DNA from: Shimia thalassica
GTDB lineage: Bacteria; Pseudomonadota; Alphaproteobacteria; Rhodobacterales; Rhodobacteraceae
NCBI RefSeq assembly: GCF_001458215.1
Contig: NZ_CYTW01000006.1
Coordinates: 161,680-225,679, forward strand
DNA: 64,000 bases
Reading direction: 5' to 3'
Shown: positions 29,943 through 38,979 of the stretch, one piece after another
How positions within the stretch are numbered: the stretch's first letter is position 1
Layout of the letters: the number at the start of each line of letters is the position of its first letter
Notes under the pieces: model-generated
Seen by the model: the letters and a program-made list of their open reading frames with translations, nothing else
Told to the model about the DNA's origin: nothing
Databases searched by the model: none
Made by a program: the position numbers and the translations under genes

Positions 29943-32720
29943 ATGTCCGAAACCATCAAGTTTACGCTGGACGGGGAAACCGTCGAAGCCAAGGCCGGTG
30001 AAACCATCTGGGAAGTCGCCAACGGTCGCGGTCTGGTCATACCGCATCTTTGCCATAAACCTGCACCGGGATACCGCCCGGACGGCAACTGTCGTGCGTG
30101 CATGGTCGAGATCGAGGGCGAGCGGACCCTTGCGGCATCCTGTATTCGCGAACCTGCCGATGGCATGGTGGTCACGACCAACAACGCGCGGGCGACTTCG
30201 GCGCGTAAACTTGTGGTTGAGATGTTGGTGGCAGACCAGCCCGCGAAAGAAGAAGCCCATGACAAATCGAGCCACCTTTGGGATATGGCCGATCTGAGTG
30301 GCGTAAGCGAAAGCCGCTTTCCAAAGATGGAAGATGGCGAAATTCCTTTGCTCGACGACAGCCACGTCGCCATGAGCGTGAATCTGGATGCTTGTATTTC
30401 CTGCGGTCTTTGCGTGCGTGCGTGTCGCGAAGTTCAGGTGAACGACGTTATCGGTATGGCCGGACGTGGCCATGATGCCTATCCGACATTTGATATTATG
30501 GACCCGATGGGTCAATCGACCTGTGTTGCCTGTGGCGAATGTGTTCAAGCCTGCCCGACCGGTGCCCTGATGCCCGCGGCCGTGGTGGATGAACACCAGA
30601 TCGGCGATATGGCTGACTTTGACTCGGAAACAGAAAGCGTCTGCCCGTTCTGCGGCGTCGGATGCAAAGTGTCTCTGAAGGTCAAAGACGGAAAAGTGAA
30701 ATACGTCGAGGGCATCAACGGTCCTGCCAACGAAGGCCGATTGTGTGTCAAAGGCCGCTTCGGGTTTGACTACATCCACCATCCGCACCGGTTGACCAAG
30801 CCTCTGATCCGGCGTGAAGACGCGCCAGCCAAAGGGTTGAACGTCGACCCAGGCGATCTGTCGACCCATTTCCGCGAAGCGTCTTGGGAAGAAGCGATGG
30901 ATATGGCAGCCAAAGGGTTGGTCAAGCTGCGTGACGAACACGGCGGTCCATCTGTTGCCGGTTTCGGATCGGCCAAGTGCACCAATGAAGAGGCGTACCT
31001 GTTCCAAAAGTTTATCCGTCAGGGTTTCAAGCACAACAACGTCGACCACTGTACGCGGCTGTGTCATGCGTCGTCGGTGTTTGCCTTAGTCGAAAACGTT
31101 GGTTCGGGCGGTGTGACTGCTGCGTTCAACGACATCAAGGATGCGGATGTGGCGATTGTGATCGGGGCAAACCCGATTGAAAACCACCCTGTCGCGGCCA
31201 CCTATTTCAAGCAGTTCACCAAACGTGGTGGCAAACTGATTGTGATGGACCCGCGCGGCGTCGGTATGCGTCGGTTTGCGGACGAGATGCTGCAATTCCG
31301 TCCCGGCGCGGATGTGTCGATGCTCAACGCGATCATGAATGTGATTGTGGAAGAAGGTCTGTATGATCAGGCCTATATCGACCAGTTCACCGAAAACTGG
31401 GAAGCCGAAAAACAGCACCTGTCACAGTTCACCCCCGAAGCCATGAGCGAGATTTGCGGCATCAGCGCAGAACAGCTTCGCCGTGTTGCACGCACATTTG
31501 CCAACGCCAAAGCAGGGATGATTTTCTGGGGCATGGGCGTGAGCCAGCACATTCATGGCACAGACAATTCGCGTTGCCTGATTTCGCTTGCTCTGATGAC
31601 CGGAAATGTTGGCAAACCCGGTTCGGGCCTGCACCCGTTGCGTGGCCAAAACAACGTTCAGGGTGCGTCTGATGCCGGTTTGATGCCGATGTTCCTGCCT
31701 GATTACCAATCGGTGGAAAACGATGATGTCTGGTCCAAGTTCAACGACGTTTGGGACAATGAAGACTATTCGAACAAAAAGGGCCTCACCGTCACCGAAA
31801 TCGTTGATCAGGCTTATGCTGGTAACATCAAGGGCATGTATATTCTGGGTGAAAACCCGGCGATGTCTGACCCTGACGCCGAACATGCACGTGATGCATT
31901 TGCCAATCTCGACCTGTTGATTGTGCAGGATATCTTCCTGACCGAAACGGCAAACTATGCAGACATCATTCTGCCCGCATCGGCGCTTTATGAAAAGAAC
32001 GGTACGGTGTCCAACACCAACCGTCAGGTCCAGCGCGTGCGCCCTGCGGTGACGCCTCCGGGTGAGGCGCGGGAAGACTGGTCTGTGACTGTTGAGCTGG
32101 CACAGCGCATTGGTCTGCCATGGACGTACACCGATGTGAGTGAGGTCTTCGCAGAGATGAAGTTGACGATGAAGTCTCTCAACAACATCACATGGGATCG
32201 CCTCAAGTCCGAGACGATCACATACCCGTCGTTGCATGAAACGGATCCGGGTCAGTCGATTGTTTTCGGAGATGGCTTCCCACGACCTTCGGGACGCGCG
32301 CACTTCACGCCCGCCAGCGTGATTGCACCGGATGAGGCCCCGGATACCGAATACCCGATGATCATGACCACCGGACGTCAACTTGAGCATTGGCACACAG
32401 GGTCGATGACGCGTCGGTCCAAGGTGCTTGATGCGGTCGAGCCTGAAGCCAACTGTTCCTTGCACCCGCGGACATTGAAACTGATGGGGATCGAACCCGG
32501 TGAGATGATCCGCCTGACAACACGGCGCGGTTCCATCGACATTATGGCGCGTTCGGATCGCGCTATTGCAGAAGACATGGTTTTCGTGCCTTTCGCCTAT
32601 GTCGAAGCTGCGGCCAATGTTCTGACCAACCCGGCAATCGACCCTTATGGTAAGATTCCCGAGTTCAAGTTTGCAGCGGTAAAGGTTGAAAAAATCCAAT
32701 CGCAGGTGGCAGCGGAATAA
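29943..32720 (+). CDS. Formate dehydrogenase alpha subunit (molybdopterin, Fds-like)
   Basis: Oxidises formate to CO2 at a molybdopterin centre. The ATG at 29943 has GGAG 6 nt upstream and gives 925 residues; an in-frame ATG at 29931 is an alternative. The N-terminal [2Fe-2S] domain includes HLCHKPAPGYRPDGNCRACM. Two [4Fe-4S] motifs follow (CISCGLCVRAC and CVACGECVQACP), then the Mo-domain cluster CPFCGVGC. The predicted Mo ligand is Cys374 in HCTRLCHASS, an ordinary cysteine and not selenocysteine. Unlike typical fds operons, no FdsB, FdsG, FdsC or FdsD gene is adjacent. Confidence 0.93.
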   Translation: MSETIKFTLDGETVEAKAGETIWEVANGRGLVIPHLCHKPAPGYRPDGNCRACMVEIEGERTLAASCIREPADGMVVTTNNARATSARKLVVEMLVADQPAKEEAHDKSSHLWDMADLSGVSESRFPKMEDGEIPLLDDSHVAMSVNLDACISCGLCVRACREVQVNDVIGMAGRGHDAYPTFDIMDPMGQSTCVACGECVQACPTGALMPAAVVDEHQIGDMADFDSETESVCPFCGVGCKVSLKVKDGKVKYVEGINGPANEGRLCVKGRFGFDYIHHPHRLTKPLIRREDAPAKGLNVDPGDLSTHFREASWEEAMDMAAKGLVKLRDEHGGPSVAGFGSAKCTNEEAYLFQKFIRQGFKHNNVDHCTRLCHASSVFALVENVGSGGVTAAFNDIKDADVAIVIGANPIENHPVAATYFKQFTKRGGKLIVMDPRGVGMRRFADEMLQFRPGADVSMLNAIMNVIVEEGLYDQAYIDQFTENWEAEKQHLSQFTPEAMSEICGISAEQLRRVARTFANAKAGMIFWGMGVSQHIHGTDNSRCLISLALMTGNVGKPGSGLHPLRGQNNVQGASDAGLMPMFLPDYQSVENDDVWSKFNDVWDNEDYSNKKGLTVTEIVDQAYAGNIKGMYILGENPAMSDPDAEHARDAFANLDLLIVQDIFLTETANYADIILPASALYEKNGTVSNTNRQVQRVRPAVTPPGEAREDWSVTVELAQRIGLPWTYTDVSEVFAEMKLTMKSLNNITWDRLKSETITYPSLHETDPGQSIVFGDGFPRPSGRAHFTPASVIAPDEAPDTEYPMIMTTGRQLEHWHTGSMTRRSKVLDAVEPEANCSLHPRTLKLMGIEPGEMIRLTTRRGSIDIMARSDRAIAEDMVFVPFAYVEAAANVLTNPAIDPYGKIPEFKFAAVKVEKIQSQVAAE

Positions 32721-32762
32721 AGGGCGTTTAACGCACCGGCATTCGGCGCATTCCATTTTCTC

Positions 32763-32799
32763 AAAAGGCGGCTACGGTACATCGTGGTCGCCCTTTTTG
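32763..32799 (+). terminator. Possible terminator of the formate dehydrogenase gene
   Basis: An imperfect stem of AAAAGGCG with CGCCCTTTTT around a loop that includes ACG/CGT, ending in five T, about 45 bp after the stop. Confidence 0.5.
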
Positions 32800-32858
32800 G
32801 TGTTGATCTGCGCATCATCTGCCCAGAGTATCTTTTGAAATAATGAGGACGAAAAAAG

Positions 32859-34067
32859 ATGGCCCGTTTGCCCGTAAATCCTGAAAGGTTCCTCTCGGAC
32901 CTGCATACATTGCGCACCTTCGGGGCCTCTGGTGTGGGAAAAGGCGTGATCCGGCCTGCCTTTTCGGATGCGGATATCGCTGCGCGGGAATGGCTGATGG
33001 CGCAATTGCGCGACGTCGGATTGCAAGTGCATGTTGACCCGATGGGATCTGTTTGGGGGTTGGCACAAGGGCCCAGCCTTTTGCTCGGGTCCCACACGGA
33101 CACCCAACCCGAGGGTGGATGGCTTGACGGGGCACTCGGGGTGATTGCGGCGCTGGAAATCGCGCGAGCCGCCCAAGAGGCTGGCGGCCCCGCCGTTTCG
33201 GTCGTGTCTTTTCAGGACGAGGAAGGACGCTTTGGCGTGACTACCGGCAGCACGGTCTGGTCCGGCGCCCTGTCATTGGACAAAGCAGACCGCTTGAGCG
33301 ATCGGGACGGGGTGCCTCTGTCGCAGGCTCGGGCGCGGATGGCACATTTGACCGATGACTTTGTCGATCCAAACCGGTTCACCGGCTTTATCGAAATGCA
33401 CATCGAACAAGGGCCATGGCTGGATCAAGCGGGGCAGGGGATCGGTGTTGTGACCGACATCGTGGGTATTCGCGACATGCGCATTACTTTCGAGGGCGAG
33501 CAAAACCACGCCGGAACGACCCCGATGCATCTTCGCAAAGATGCTTTTCAGGCGCTGTCGGCCTTCAATGAACGTTTGAACGCCGCATTTGATGAACTCG
33601 TGACGCCATCAACGGTTTGGACGATTGGCCATGTTTCATTACATCCCAATGCTTCGTCTATTGTCCCGGGCAGCGTCACGTTTTCCATGCAATGGAGAGA
33701 TTCAGAAACCTCACGTCTGGAACAAATGGAAACGGTTGTTCGAGAAACGGCAGCAGCCGTCGCAACGGACATTGGCGTGACCTGTTCGTTTGGCCCGATA
33801 CTGGGATTGGCGCCGGTCGCCATGAACGCACGGTTGAAACAGGCGCTTCGCGACAGTGCAGCCGAAATCGTACCAGATCTTTGGCGCGAGATGCCGTCAG
33901 GCGCGCTACATGACGCGACAAATGTTGCAGCGCATATGCCGGTTGCAATGCTGTTTGTGCCGTCAATTGGCGGAATCAGCCATGCGTTTGAAGAGGATAC
34001 AAACGAAAGTGATCTGGTGAATGGTCTTGCCGTTCTGGCGGGGGCCGTGACCCGCCTTACGAATTAG
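32859..34067 (+). CDS. M20-family Zn-dependent hydrolase (N-carbamoyl-L-amino-acid hydrolase/allantoate amidohydrolase type)
   Basis: Metal-dependent amidohydrolase of 402 residues. The metal site motifs are [15 protein letters not shown] (His and bridging Asp), FQDEEGRFG (Glu pair) and HIEQGPWLD, the pattern of the hydantoinase/carbamoylase family (HyuC/AllC/UraC). The choice between N-carbamoyl amino acid, beta-ureidopropionate and allantoate cannot be made from this window because no pyrimidine or purine catabolic genes are adjacent. Its end overlaps the convergent WGR gene by 11 bp. Confidence 0.9.
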   Translation: MARLPVNPERFLSDLHTLRTFGASGVGKGVIRPAFSDADIAAREWLMAQLRDVGLQVHVDPMGSVWGLAQGPSLLLGSHTDTQPEGGWLDGALGVIAALEIARAAQEAGGPAVSVVSFQDEEGRFGVTTGSTVWSGALSLDKADRLSDRDGVPLSQARARMAHLTDDFVDPNRFTGFIEMHIEQGPWLDQAGQGIGVVTDIVGIRDMRITFEGEQNHAGTTPMHLRKDAFQALSAFNERLNAAFDELVTPSTVWTIGHVSLHPNASSIVPGSVTFSMQWRDSETSRLEQMETVVRETAAAVATDIGVTCSFGPILGLAPVAMNARLKQALRDSAAEIVPDLWREMPSGALHDATNVAAHMPVAMLFVPSIGGISHAFEEDTNESDLVNGLAVLAGAVTRLTN

Positions 34068-34305
34068 CAAGCATCCGGTCGGCGCGGCTGTATCCACGTT
34101 TAAGCGCCCTATTGCGCAAACGGTCGGCTGCGACGGATGCTTCTCGAAGATTGCCGTAGATATCGACCTGCGATTGGCCTTGGCCGCCAGCATATCCCCA
34201 CTCTCTCAGAACAGAGATTTCTTCGAACAGGTTGTATGCGATTTCAACGCGATAGAACCTTGGGCGGGTCGCCCGGGTTCGTCGATATAGAATGCAAACA
34301 GCCAT
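34057..34305 (-). CDS. WGR domain protein
   Basis: 82 residues almost entirely made of a WGR domain: [22 protein letters not shown] contains the REWG signature, followed by [15 protein letters not shown] domains bind nucleic acids and occur in eukaryotic PARPs and in bacterial proteins. As a stand-alone small protein it is common in alphaproteobacteria but functionally undescribed to my knowledge. It converges on the M20 hydrolase with an 11-bp overlap. Confidence 0.82.
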   Translation of the reverse strand: MAVCILYRRTRATRPRFYRVEIAYNLFEEISVLREWGYAGGQGQSQVDIYGNLREASVAADRLRNRALKRGYSRADRMLANS

Positions 34306-34312
34306 ACAGAAA

Positions 34313-34345
34313 CCCTATTGCACCGTGATTCGCGGCGCAATAGGG
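34313..34345 (-). terminator. Hairpin terminator of the DUF1330 gene
   Basis: CCCTATTGC/GCAATAGGG (9-bp perfect) continues inward as CCG/CGG after one mismatch. On the minus strand GGGTTTCTGT follows. It begins 17 bp after the DUF1330 stop. Confidence 0.6.
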
Positions 34346-34361
34346 CGATTGTGAATTTCGT

Positions 34362-34643
34362 TTAGCCCAACAAAACAATGTCGGAACGGCCCGCACCGCG
34401 CCTTAGGGCATGCACATCAGCAAGGTCCGGATCATTGATCCACGCTTCGGCATGTGCACGATCCGGAAACGAGAGAATGGCCGCAACGTTGGGAAGATCC
34501 GGCGCGCCATCCAAGGGCATGGGTTCGCCGCTGGCCTGTTCAACCTTGCCGCCATGCCGCGCAAGGGCGGGGCCAGCAAGAGGGCGGTATTCTTCCAATG
34601 CTGACGGGTTGGTCACGGTCAGTTTTGCGTATGCATAGATCAT
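34362..34643 (-). CDS. DUF1330 domain protein
   Basis: 93-residue ferredoxin-like alpha/beta barrel protein starting MIYAYAKLTVTNP. The later segment AAILSFPDRAHAEAWINDP matches the DUF1330 pattern. Function unknown; homologues form dimeric barrels like antibiotic monooxygenases. It is divergent from the LysR gene with 98 bp between the starts, so the LysR protein is its likely regulator. Confidence 0.85.
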   Translation of the reverse strand: MIYAYAKLTVTNPSALEEYRPLAGPALARHGGKVEQASGEPMPLDGAPDLPNVAAILSFPDRAHAEAWINDPDLADVHALRRGAGRSDIVLLG

Positions 34644-34741
34644 CTAGGGTCTCCTTTGTTCGCTTTCAAAGCCAAATCTAATTTGTATTCAGTATGGCGA
34701 AAACGCGTGATTGTGCTCAGGCGATATGCAATTTTGCATGT

Positions 34742-35614
34742 ATGAATGTTGATTGGGATGACTTGAAAGCGGTTCTGCATGTGGTGCGCAAAGGAACTCT
34801 TGCGGCGGCGGCAACCGAACTGGGTGTGAATTACACCACTGTCGCGCGCCGTCTTGCGCGCGCCGAGCGGGCTTTGGGAACGGTGCTGTTTGATCGGCTG
34901 GCGGACGGATACCGGCCGGTTGAGGCTGCGTTGGTTGTGGCGCGCCATGCCTCCGAAATGGAGACGCAAAGTCTTGCCGTGATACGCGGCATTGCCGGTC
35001 GGGATGCGCGATTGTCGGGTAAGCTGACCGTGACTGCGCCGCAGCTTTTGGTTGGACCACATCTGACGGAAGTCATCCGCACGTTTTCCCAGACACATCC
35101 CGAAGTGGATCTTCATTTACGCGCCAGCAATGATCTTGCCGATCTATCCCGACGCGAAGCAGACCTTGCCATCCGGATCAGCCGCACGCCCGGTGACGCC
35201 CTCAAAGGTCTTCGGCTGTCGGATCAACATTCCGCCAGCTTTGCCTCGCCGGGTTGGGCCGAGCAAATCAAGAATACGCCCGAGCGCACAATTGATTGGG
35301 TGGTGTATGACGCATTGGGCACGCCACCCAAAGGGTTGGACCCGCGGTTTCAAAACAATCGGGTTGTCATGACATGCGATGATATGACGGCAATGGTGGG
35401 TGCGGCTCAGGCGGGGCTCGGGGTTGTGCGGATGCCCGTGTTTTTGGGGCGCGCGACGCCCGGACTGGTTCAGGTTCCGGTTCTGCCCGCACAGCCGTAT
35501 GCCGAAATTTGGGTCGTGGCGCACGCAGATGTCTGGGCCTCTGCCAAGGTGGCCGCGTTCAGAGAGGTGTTGGTGCCTTATTTCAAGCGCAACCGCGCTG
35601 TCTTTACCTCATAA
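34742..35614 (+). CDS. LysR-family transcriptional regulator
   Basis: 290 residues from the ATG at 34742. The N-terminal winged HTH is DDLKAVLHVVRKGTLAAAA followed by TELGVNYTTVARRLARAERALG. The effector-binding domain starts near residue 90 with LTVTAPQLLVGPHLTEV. A short repeat, ATGCAA-TT-TTGCAT at 34726-34739, sits just before the start and may be part of its binding site. It is divergent from DUF1330, the classical LysR arrangement. Confidence 0.9.
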   Translation: MNVDWDDLKAVLHVVRKGTLAAAATELGVNYTTVARRLARAERALGTVLFDRLADGYRPVEAALVVARHASEMETQSLAVIRGIAGRDARLSGKLTVTAPQLLVGPHLTEVIRTFSQTHPEVDLHLRASNDLADLSRREADLAIRISRTPGDALKGLRLSDQHSASFASPGWAEQIKNTPERTIDWVVYDALGTPPKGLDPRFQNNRVVMTCDDMTAMVGAAQAGLGVVRMPVFLGRATPGLVQVPVLPAQPYAEIWVVAHADVWASAKVAAFREVLVPYFKRNRAVFTS

Positions 35615-35618
35615 AAAG

Positions 35619-35648
35619 GCCCCCACAGCCATGAAGGTCTGCGGGGGC
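35619..35648 (-). terminator. Terminator of the MAPEG gene
   Basis: GCCCCC/GGGGGC stem extended by CAG/CTG after one mismatch. The minus strand ends in five T at 35617-35613. It overlaps the region just after the LysR stop. Confidence 0.75.
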
Positions 35649-35674
35649 AGCGGGAGTGAACCCTGTATTCAGTT

Positions 35675-36073
35675 TCAGATCACGCCAAGAAGGTTCAGCC
35701 CAAGCCCAAAGCTCGAGAGAAAGGCGACACAAAAGGCGAGTGTTCGAAGCACGATCAGGCCCAGAACATAAATGATGTAATGTGCAAGAATGCCGGCGAA
35801 AAACGCAAAGGCCAACGTCCCGGCGAGGGCGTCATTCGGCATCTTTATCATGGTGAGTATTGCGAGGGGCACATAGACGACAAAGGCCTCGACGGCGACG
35901 ATATGTGCCCGCTTTGCGCGTTGTGCCCAAGCGGATTGTGGTATCGCCTCGGTGCTGTAGTTCGCCAAAGCACCGAACAGGCCGCGGACCATTATGCGAT
36001 CAAGGATATAGGGGAGCCATGCAATCGAAAGCCACATCGCACTGAGCACCGTATAGAATTCAAGATCCGTCAT
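35675..36073 (-). CDS. MAPEG family membrane protein
   Basis: 132-residue protein with four hydrophobic segments (about residues 5-25, 60-78, 82-100 and 105-128) and the conserved block AQRAKRAHIVAVEAF after the first segment, as in MAPEG (microsomal GST-like) proteins. Bacterial members may act in glutathione conjugation or have lost activity. It stands alone with its own terminator. Confidence 0.85.
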   Translation of the reverse strand: MTDLEFYTVLSAMWLSIAWLPYILDRIMVRGLFGALANYSTEAIPQSAWAQRAKRAHIVAVEAFVVYVPLAILTMIKMPNDALAGTLAFAFFAGILAHYIIYVLGLIVLRTLAFCVAFLSSFGLGLNLLGVI

Positions 36074-36165
36074 GAAATCCTCTCCTCAGGAGCAGGATAA
36101 CACAATATCGCTCTAAAGCCTACATTTTGTGCCTATTGTATGGTGCGACCTATATCTAGGGTGTC

Positions 36166-36870
36166 TCAACCCCAGCTGACATCGCCAAGAAAAATGTAAC
36201 CGGCGCCGTATATCGTTTTGATTAGGCGTGGGTTTTTCGGGTCTTCCTTCAATTTGGTGCGCAGGCGGGAAATCCGCACATCCATCGCCCGATCAAAGCT
36301 TTCTCCTGCAGCGCCGCCAAGAGTTTCCTGCATATGAGAGCGACTGATCAGGCGTTTCGGGCTTTCCAGAAACAACCGCAGAACTTCCCCTTCTGCGTGG
36401 CTGAAAGTGGTTTCTGCACCGCTGTCGTCTTCCAAAACATAGCGGTCAAAGAACGCCGTCCAGCCATTGAACCGCGCTGTGTTGCTGCTGGTTTGGGCGA
36501 CAGGGCGGTCTTTTCGCAGGCGGGCGCGGACCCGCGCGACCACTTCGGTGGGGTCAAAGGGTTTGATAATATAGTCATCCGCCCCAAGTTCGAGACCGGT
36601 GATGCGGTCCTGTACCTGAGCGCGCCCTGAAATGATGATGACAGACGCCCCTTGTTCAAGGGCCAGACGGTGCACAAGGGTCAGCCCGTCTTTGTCTGGC
36701 AAGCCAAGATCGACAAGGCACACGTCAGGGGTTGTGGACTTCAATGCGGCTTCGAATTCCGTCGCCCGTCCAAAGCCCATGGTGCGAAACCCGGCATCCT
36801 CTAGAGCGTCCGCCAGCATCGAGCGGATTTCAGGTTCGTCATCCAGAATAGTAACCAGTGGGGCAGTCAT
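36166..36870 (-). CDS. OmpR-family response regulator
   Basis: Two-domain DNA-binding response regulator, 234 residues from the ATG at 36870. The receiver shows ILDDEPEIR (acidic pocket), VDLGLPDKDG (phosphorylated Asp), IISGRAQ (Thr/Ser position) and the IIKPFD lysine. The winged-helix effector domain includes DRAMDVRISRLRTKLKEDP and TIYGAGYIF. It starts 4 bp after the stop of the hybrid kinase on the same strand, so both are one operon. The divergent transporter operon across 197 bp is its likely target. Confidence 0.93.
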   Translation of the reverse strand: MTAPLVTILDDEPEIRSMLADALEDAGFRTMGFGRATEFEAALKSTTPDVCLVDLGLPDKDGLTLVHRLALEQGASVIIISGRAQVQDRITGLELGADDYIIKPFDPTEVVARVRARLRKDRPVAQTSSNTARFNGWTAFFDRYVLEDDSGAETTFSHAEGEVLRLFLESPKRLISRSHMQETLGGAAGESFDRAMDVRISRLRTKLKEDPKNPRLIKTIYGAGYIFLGDVSWG

Positions 36871-36874
36871 GGCA

Positions 36875-38782
36875 TCACCTTGTGTGCAAAAAGGCGTAAA
36901 GCTGTTCGACGTCAAATGGTTTTGACAGGACCGGAGCTCGGGCCGCGCCTTCGATATAGAGTGGATGGGTCTGAGGCAATGATGTCATGAGAAAAGATGG
37001 CGTGCCATCCGTGCGCAATGACTTGATCAGATCGACACCGGTTGCATCCCCTTCCAGAGAGATATCTGAAAGGACCATCGATATTTCCGAAACGCTGGCC
37101 AACAGCGCGTGCGCCTCTTCTACGCTGGCCGCTTCTATTACCGTGTGTTCCATGTCGATGAGCATATCACGGATCAGACCCCGCAAGTCCGGGTTATCCT
37201 CGACCAACAGAACAAGTCCGGGTGCCTGCTGGGTTTGGGCACGCCGCAAGGGCAATCGCAGGGTGACGCTGCCTCCGACATCGGTGTTTCCCAAGCGAAC
37301 CTCGCCACCGGCAAGTTTGGTAACGTCGTACACCATAGCCAGCCCCAAACCCGAGCCGTCGCCACCCTTGGTGGTAAAGAAGGGATCCAGCGCGCGTTTG
37401 AGCGCCTCTTCAGAAAACCCCGTGCCAGTGTCAGTCACACGCAGTTGGAGCCATGTGTCATGCACCATTTCTGTTGTGATGGTGATTGCGCCCTGTCCGG
37501 AACAGGCATCGCGGGCGTTCAGGATGAGGTTCACAAGTGAATCCTGCAACATGCCGGGGTCGGCAAGGATCGGCACGTCGGGGATATTGTTTTGGATGGT
37601 CAGCGATATGTCCGGCGGAAGTGTCGGGTTCGCAAGAGTCTGAAGGTCGGCAAGAAACACATCCATATTCACGGGCTGCATTTCCGGTGCGCGGTGGCCC
37701 GTCATATCGGCAATCCGGTTCAGCAACGTACCGCCCCGACGCGACGCGGCAACGGTCGCTTCGACAAGTTCACGGGCTTCGGGAACCATCTCCATGCGCT
37801 GTAACTTGGATTGCATGCCAAGAATGATCGTCAGAAGGTTTGAGAAGTCATGCGCAAGACCGCTGGTCATTTGCGCCGCGATCTCGCGTCTGCGAGTTTG
37901 CTGCAGGGCCACGCGGGTCTGGGTTTCCTCGGTTACATCCATCGACAGGATATAAACACCCCGCGCCGGTCCGACGCCCCCGTCGGGTGTAAAGGCAACC
38001 CGGATACGACGGGTGCTGAGGTGGTCATTGAATTCGAAAACCGATGCCTTGCCATGGAATGCCGCCTCGAGGTGCGGCTCAATCGCAAGGTAGGCGGACT
38101 CGCCCAAGGCATTGCGGATGTGTTGCCCGACAATGTTTGACGGACGGCCCGGCATGACGGCCGTCAGCCGTCTGTTGGAATAGGTGTAATGGCTGTCCGG
38201 CCCCACGTGCGCAATGTGCGCAGGCATCATTTCTGCGGTTAGGCGCATGCGGGCTTCGGAATCGGTCAGTTGCCGCTTGGCTTCTTCCAAGGCGTTTACC
38301 GTCGATTCAAGCTGCCGGTTGGTGGCGGAGAGCTCTTCTGCGTATTGAAGCAGTTGATCCGACAACTCTTCCGAGCGCGTTCGCAGCAACTGTTCCTGCC
38401 GTTTTGTGCTGGTGATGTCCGTATACACCGCGACCCAGCCGCCCTCGGGCAGGGGGGATCCTTCGACGCTGATCCAGCGGCCATTGGACATCAACCGTTC
38501 AAGATAATGCTGCTCAAACGCCAACGCCTGATCGACACGCCCCTGAACAAAGGCATCGATATCCTCGATGTCCCCGTATTCGCCGCGAATTGCGAGAAAT
38601 TTGATGGTTTCGCCAAAGTCTGCGCCGGGAACGTTGAATTCTCTCGGCAGCTTGAACATGTCATGGAACCGTTTGTTGGCCAGAACCAGTTTCAGATCGC
38701 TGTCATAGATTGTCAGCGCTTGTTGGATCAGGTTCAAACCAGCAATTGTCATTGACTGAGCGGTGGCTGAATTTGCCTCCAT
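36875..38782 (-). CDS. Hybrid sensor histidine kinase with PAS domains and a receiver
   Basis: Cytoplasmic sensor of 635 residues from the ATG at 38782, chosen for its GGGAGG ribosome binding site; ATGs at 38812 and 38803 are alternatives. A PAS_7-like domain occupies about residues 10-120, a coiled coil 125-180 and a second PAS 180-290. The HisKA H-box is GLAHDFSNLL near 305. HATPase motifs include NARDAC, DTGTGFS and GSGLGLAM. A C-terminal receiver (LVEDNPDLRG, LSDISLEGD, LSKPFD) occupies about 520-635. No membrane span is seen, so it probably senses an intracellular signal. Operon with the OmpR-type regulator. Confidence 0.92.
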   Translation of the reverse strand: MEANSATAQSMTIAGLNLIQQALTIYDSDLKLVLANKRFHDMFKLPREFNVPGADFGETIKFLAIRGEYGDIEDIDAFVQGRVDQALAFEQHYLERLMSNGRWISVEGSPLPEGGWVAVYTDITSTKRQEQLLRTRSEELSDQLLQYAEELSATNRQLESTVNALEEAKRQLTDSEARMRLTAEMMPAHIAHVGPDSHYTYSNRRLTAVMPGRPSNIVGQHIRNALGESAYLAIEPHLEAAFHGKASVFEFNDHLSTRRIRVAFTPDGGVGPARGVYILSMDVTEETQTRVALQQTRRREIAAQMTSGLAHDFSNLLTIILGMQSKLQRMEMVPEARELVEATVAASRRGGTLLNRIADMTGHRAPEMQPVNMDVFLADLQTLANPTLPPDISLTIQNNIPDVPILADPGMLQDSLVNLILNARDACSGQGAITITTEMVHDTWLQLRVTDTGTGFSEEALKRALDPFFTTKGGDGSGLGLAMVYDVTKLAGGEVRLGNTDVGGSVTLRLPLRRAQTQQAPGLVLLVEDNPDLRGLIRDMLIDMEHTVIEAASVEEAHALLASVSEISMVLSDISLEGDATGVDLIKSLRTDGTPSFLMTSLPQTHPLYIEGAARAPVLSKPFDVEQLYAFLHTR

Positions 38783-38848
38783 ATCGGCGTCCTCCCTCTT
38801 CATGGCTAGCACCGCATGTGGAGGTCGGAAAGCAAGAAATACATGCTG

Positions 38849-38867
38849 TTACAATTCGTAAGAATTG
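38849..38867. promoter_or_regulatory. Nested palindrome between the kinase and transporter operons
   Basis: CAATTC-GTAA-GAATTG (38852-38867) overlaps TTAC-N5-GTAA (38849-38861). It lies in the 197-bp divergent gap, 113 bp before the acyl-CoA synthetase start. It is a candidate operator for the neighbouring response regulator, inferred from position only. Confidence 0.4.
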
Positions 38868-38979
38868 GGAAATGTTCAGGAAAAAGTTGACGCACAGTGT
38901 GAAACACGCACCTTATGAGGTGAGGGAATCGTTTCGACGGTTTTGGCCCGTGGAGGCGGGCTCTAGGGAGGATAAAAAT

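Noticed and set aside
29796..31067. 423-codon open frame on the minus strand across the 5' part of the formate dehydrogenase gene
   Set aside because: Same reason: antisense to four cysteine-cluster motifs that are under clear protein-level constraint.
31422..32756. Long open frame of 444 codons opposite the formate dehydrogenase gene
   Set aside because: It mirrors a conserved molybdoenzyme gene, has no recognisable domain and is Cys/His/Arg-rich, as expected for an antisense shadow.
38710..38979. 90-codon N-terminal extension of the acyl-CoA synthetase
   Set aside because: It lies partly inside the divergent kinase gene; the TTG at 38980 has a strong ribosome binding site and the homologous region begins there.
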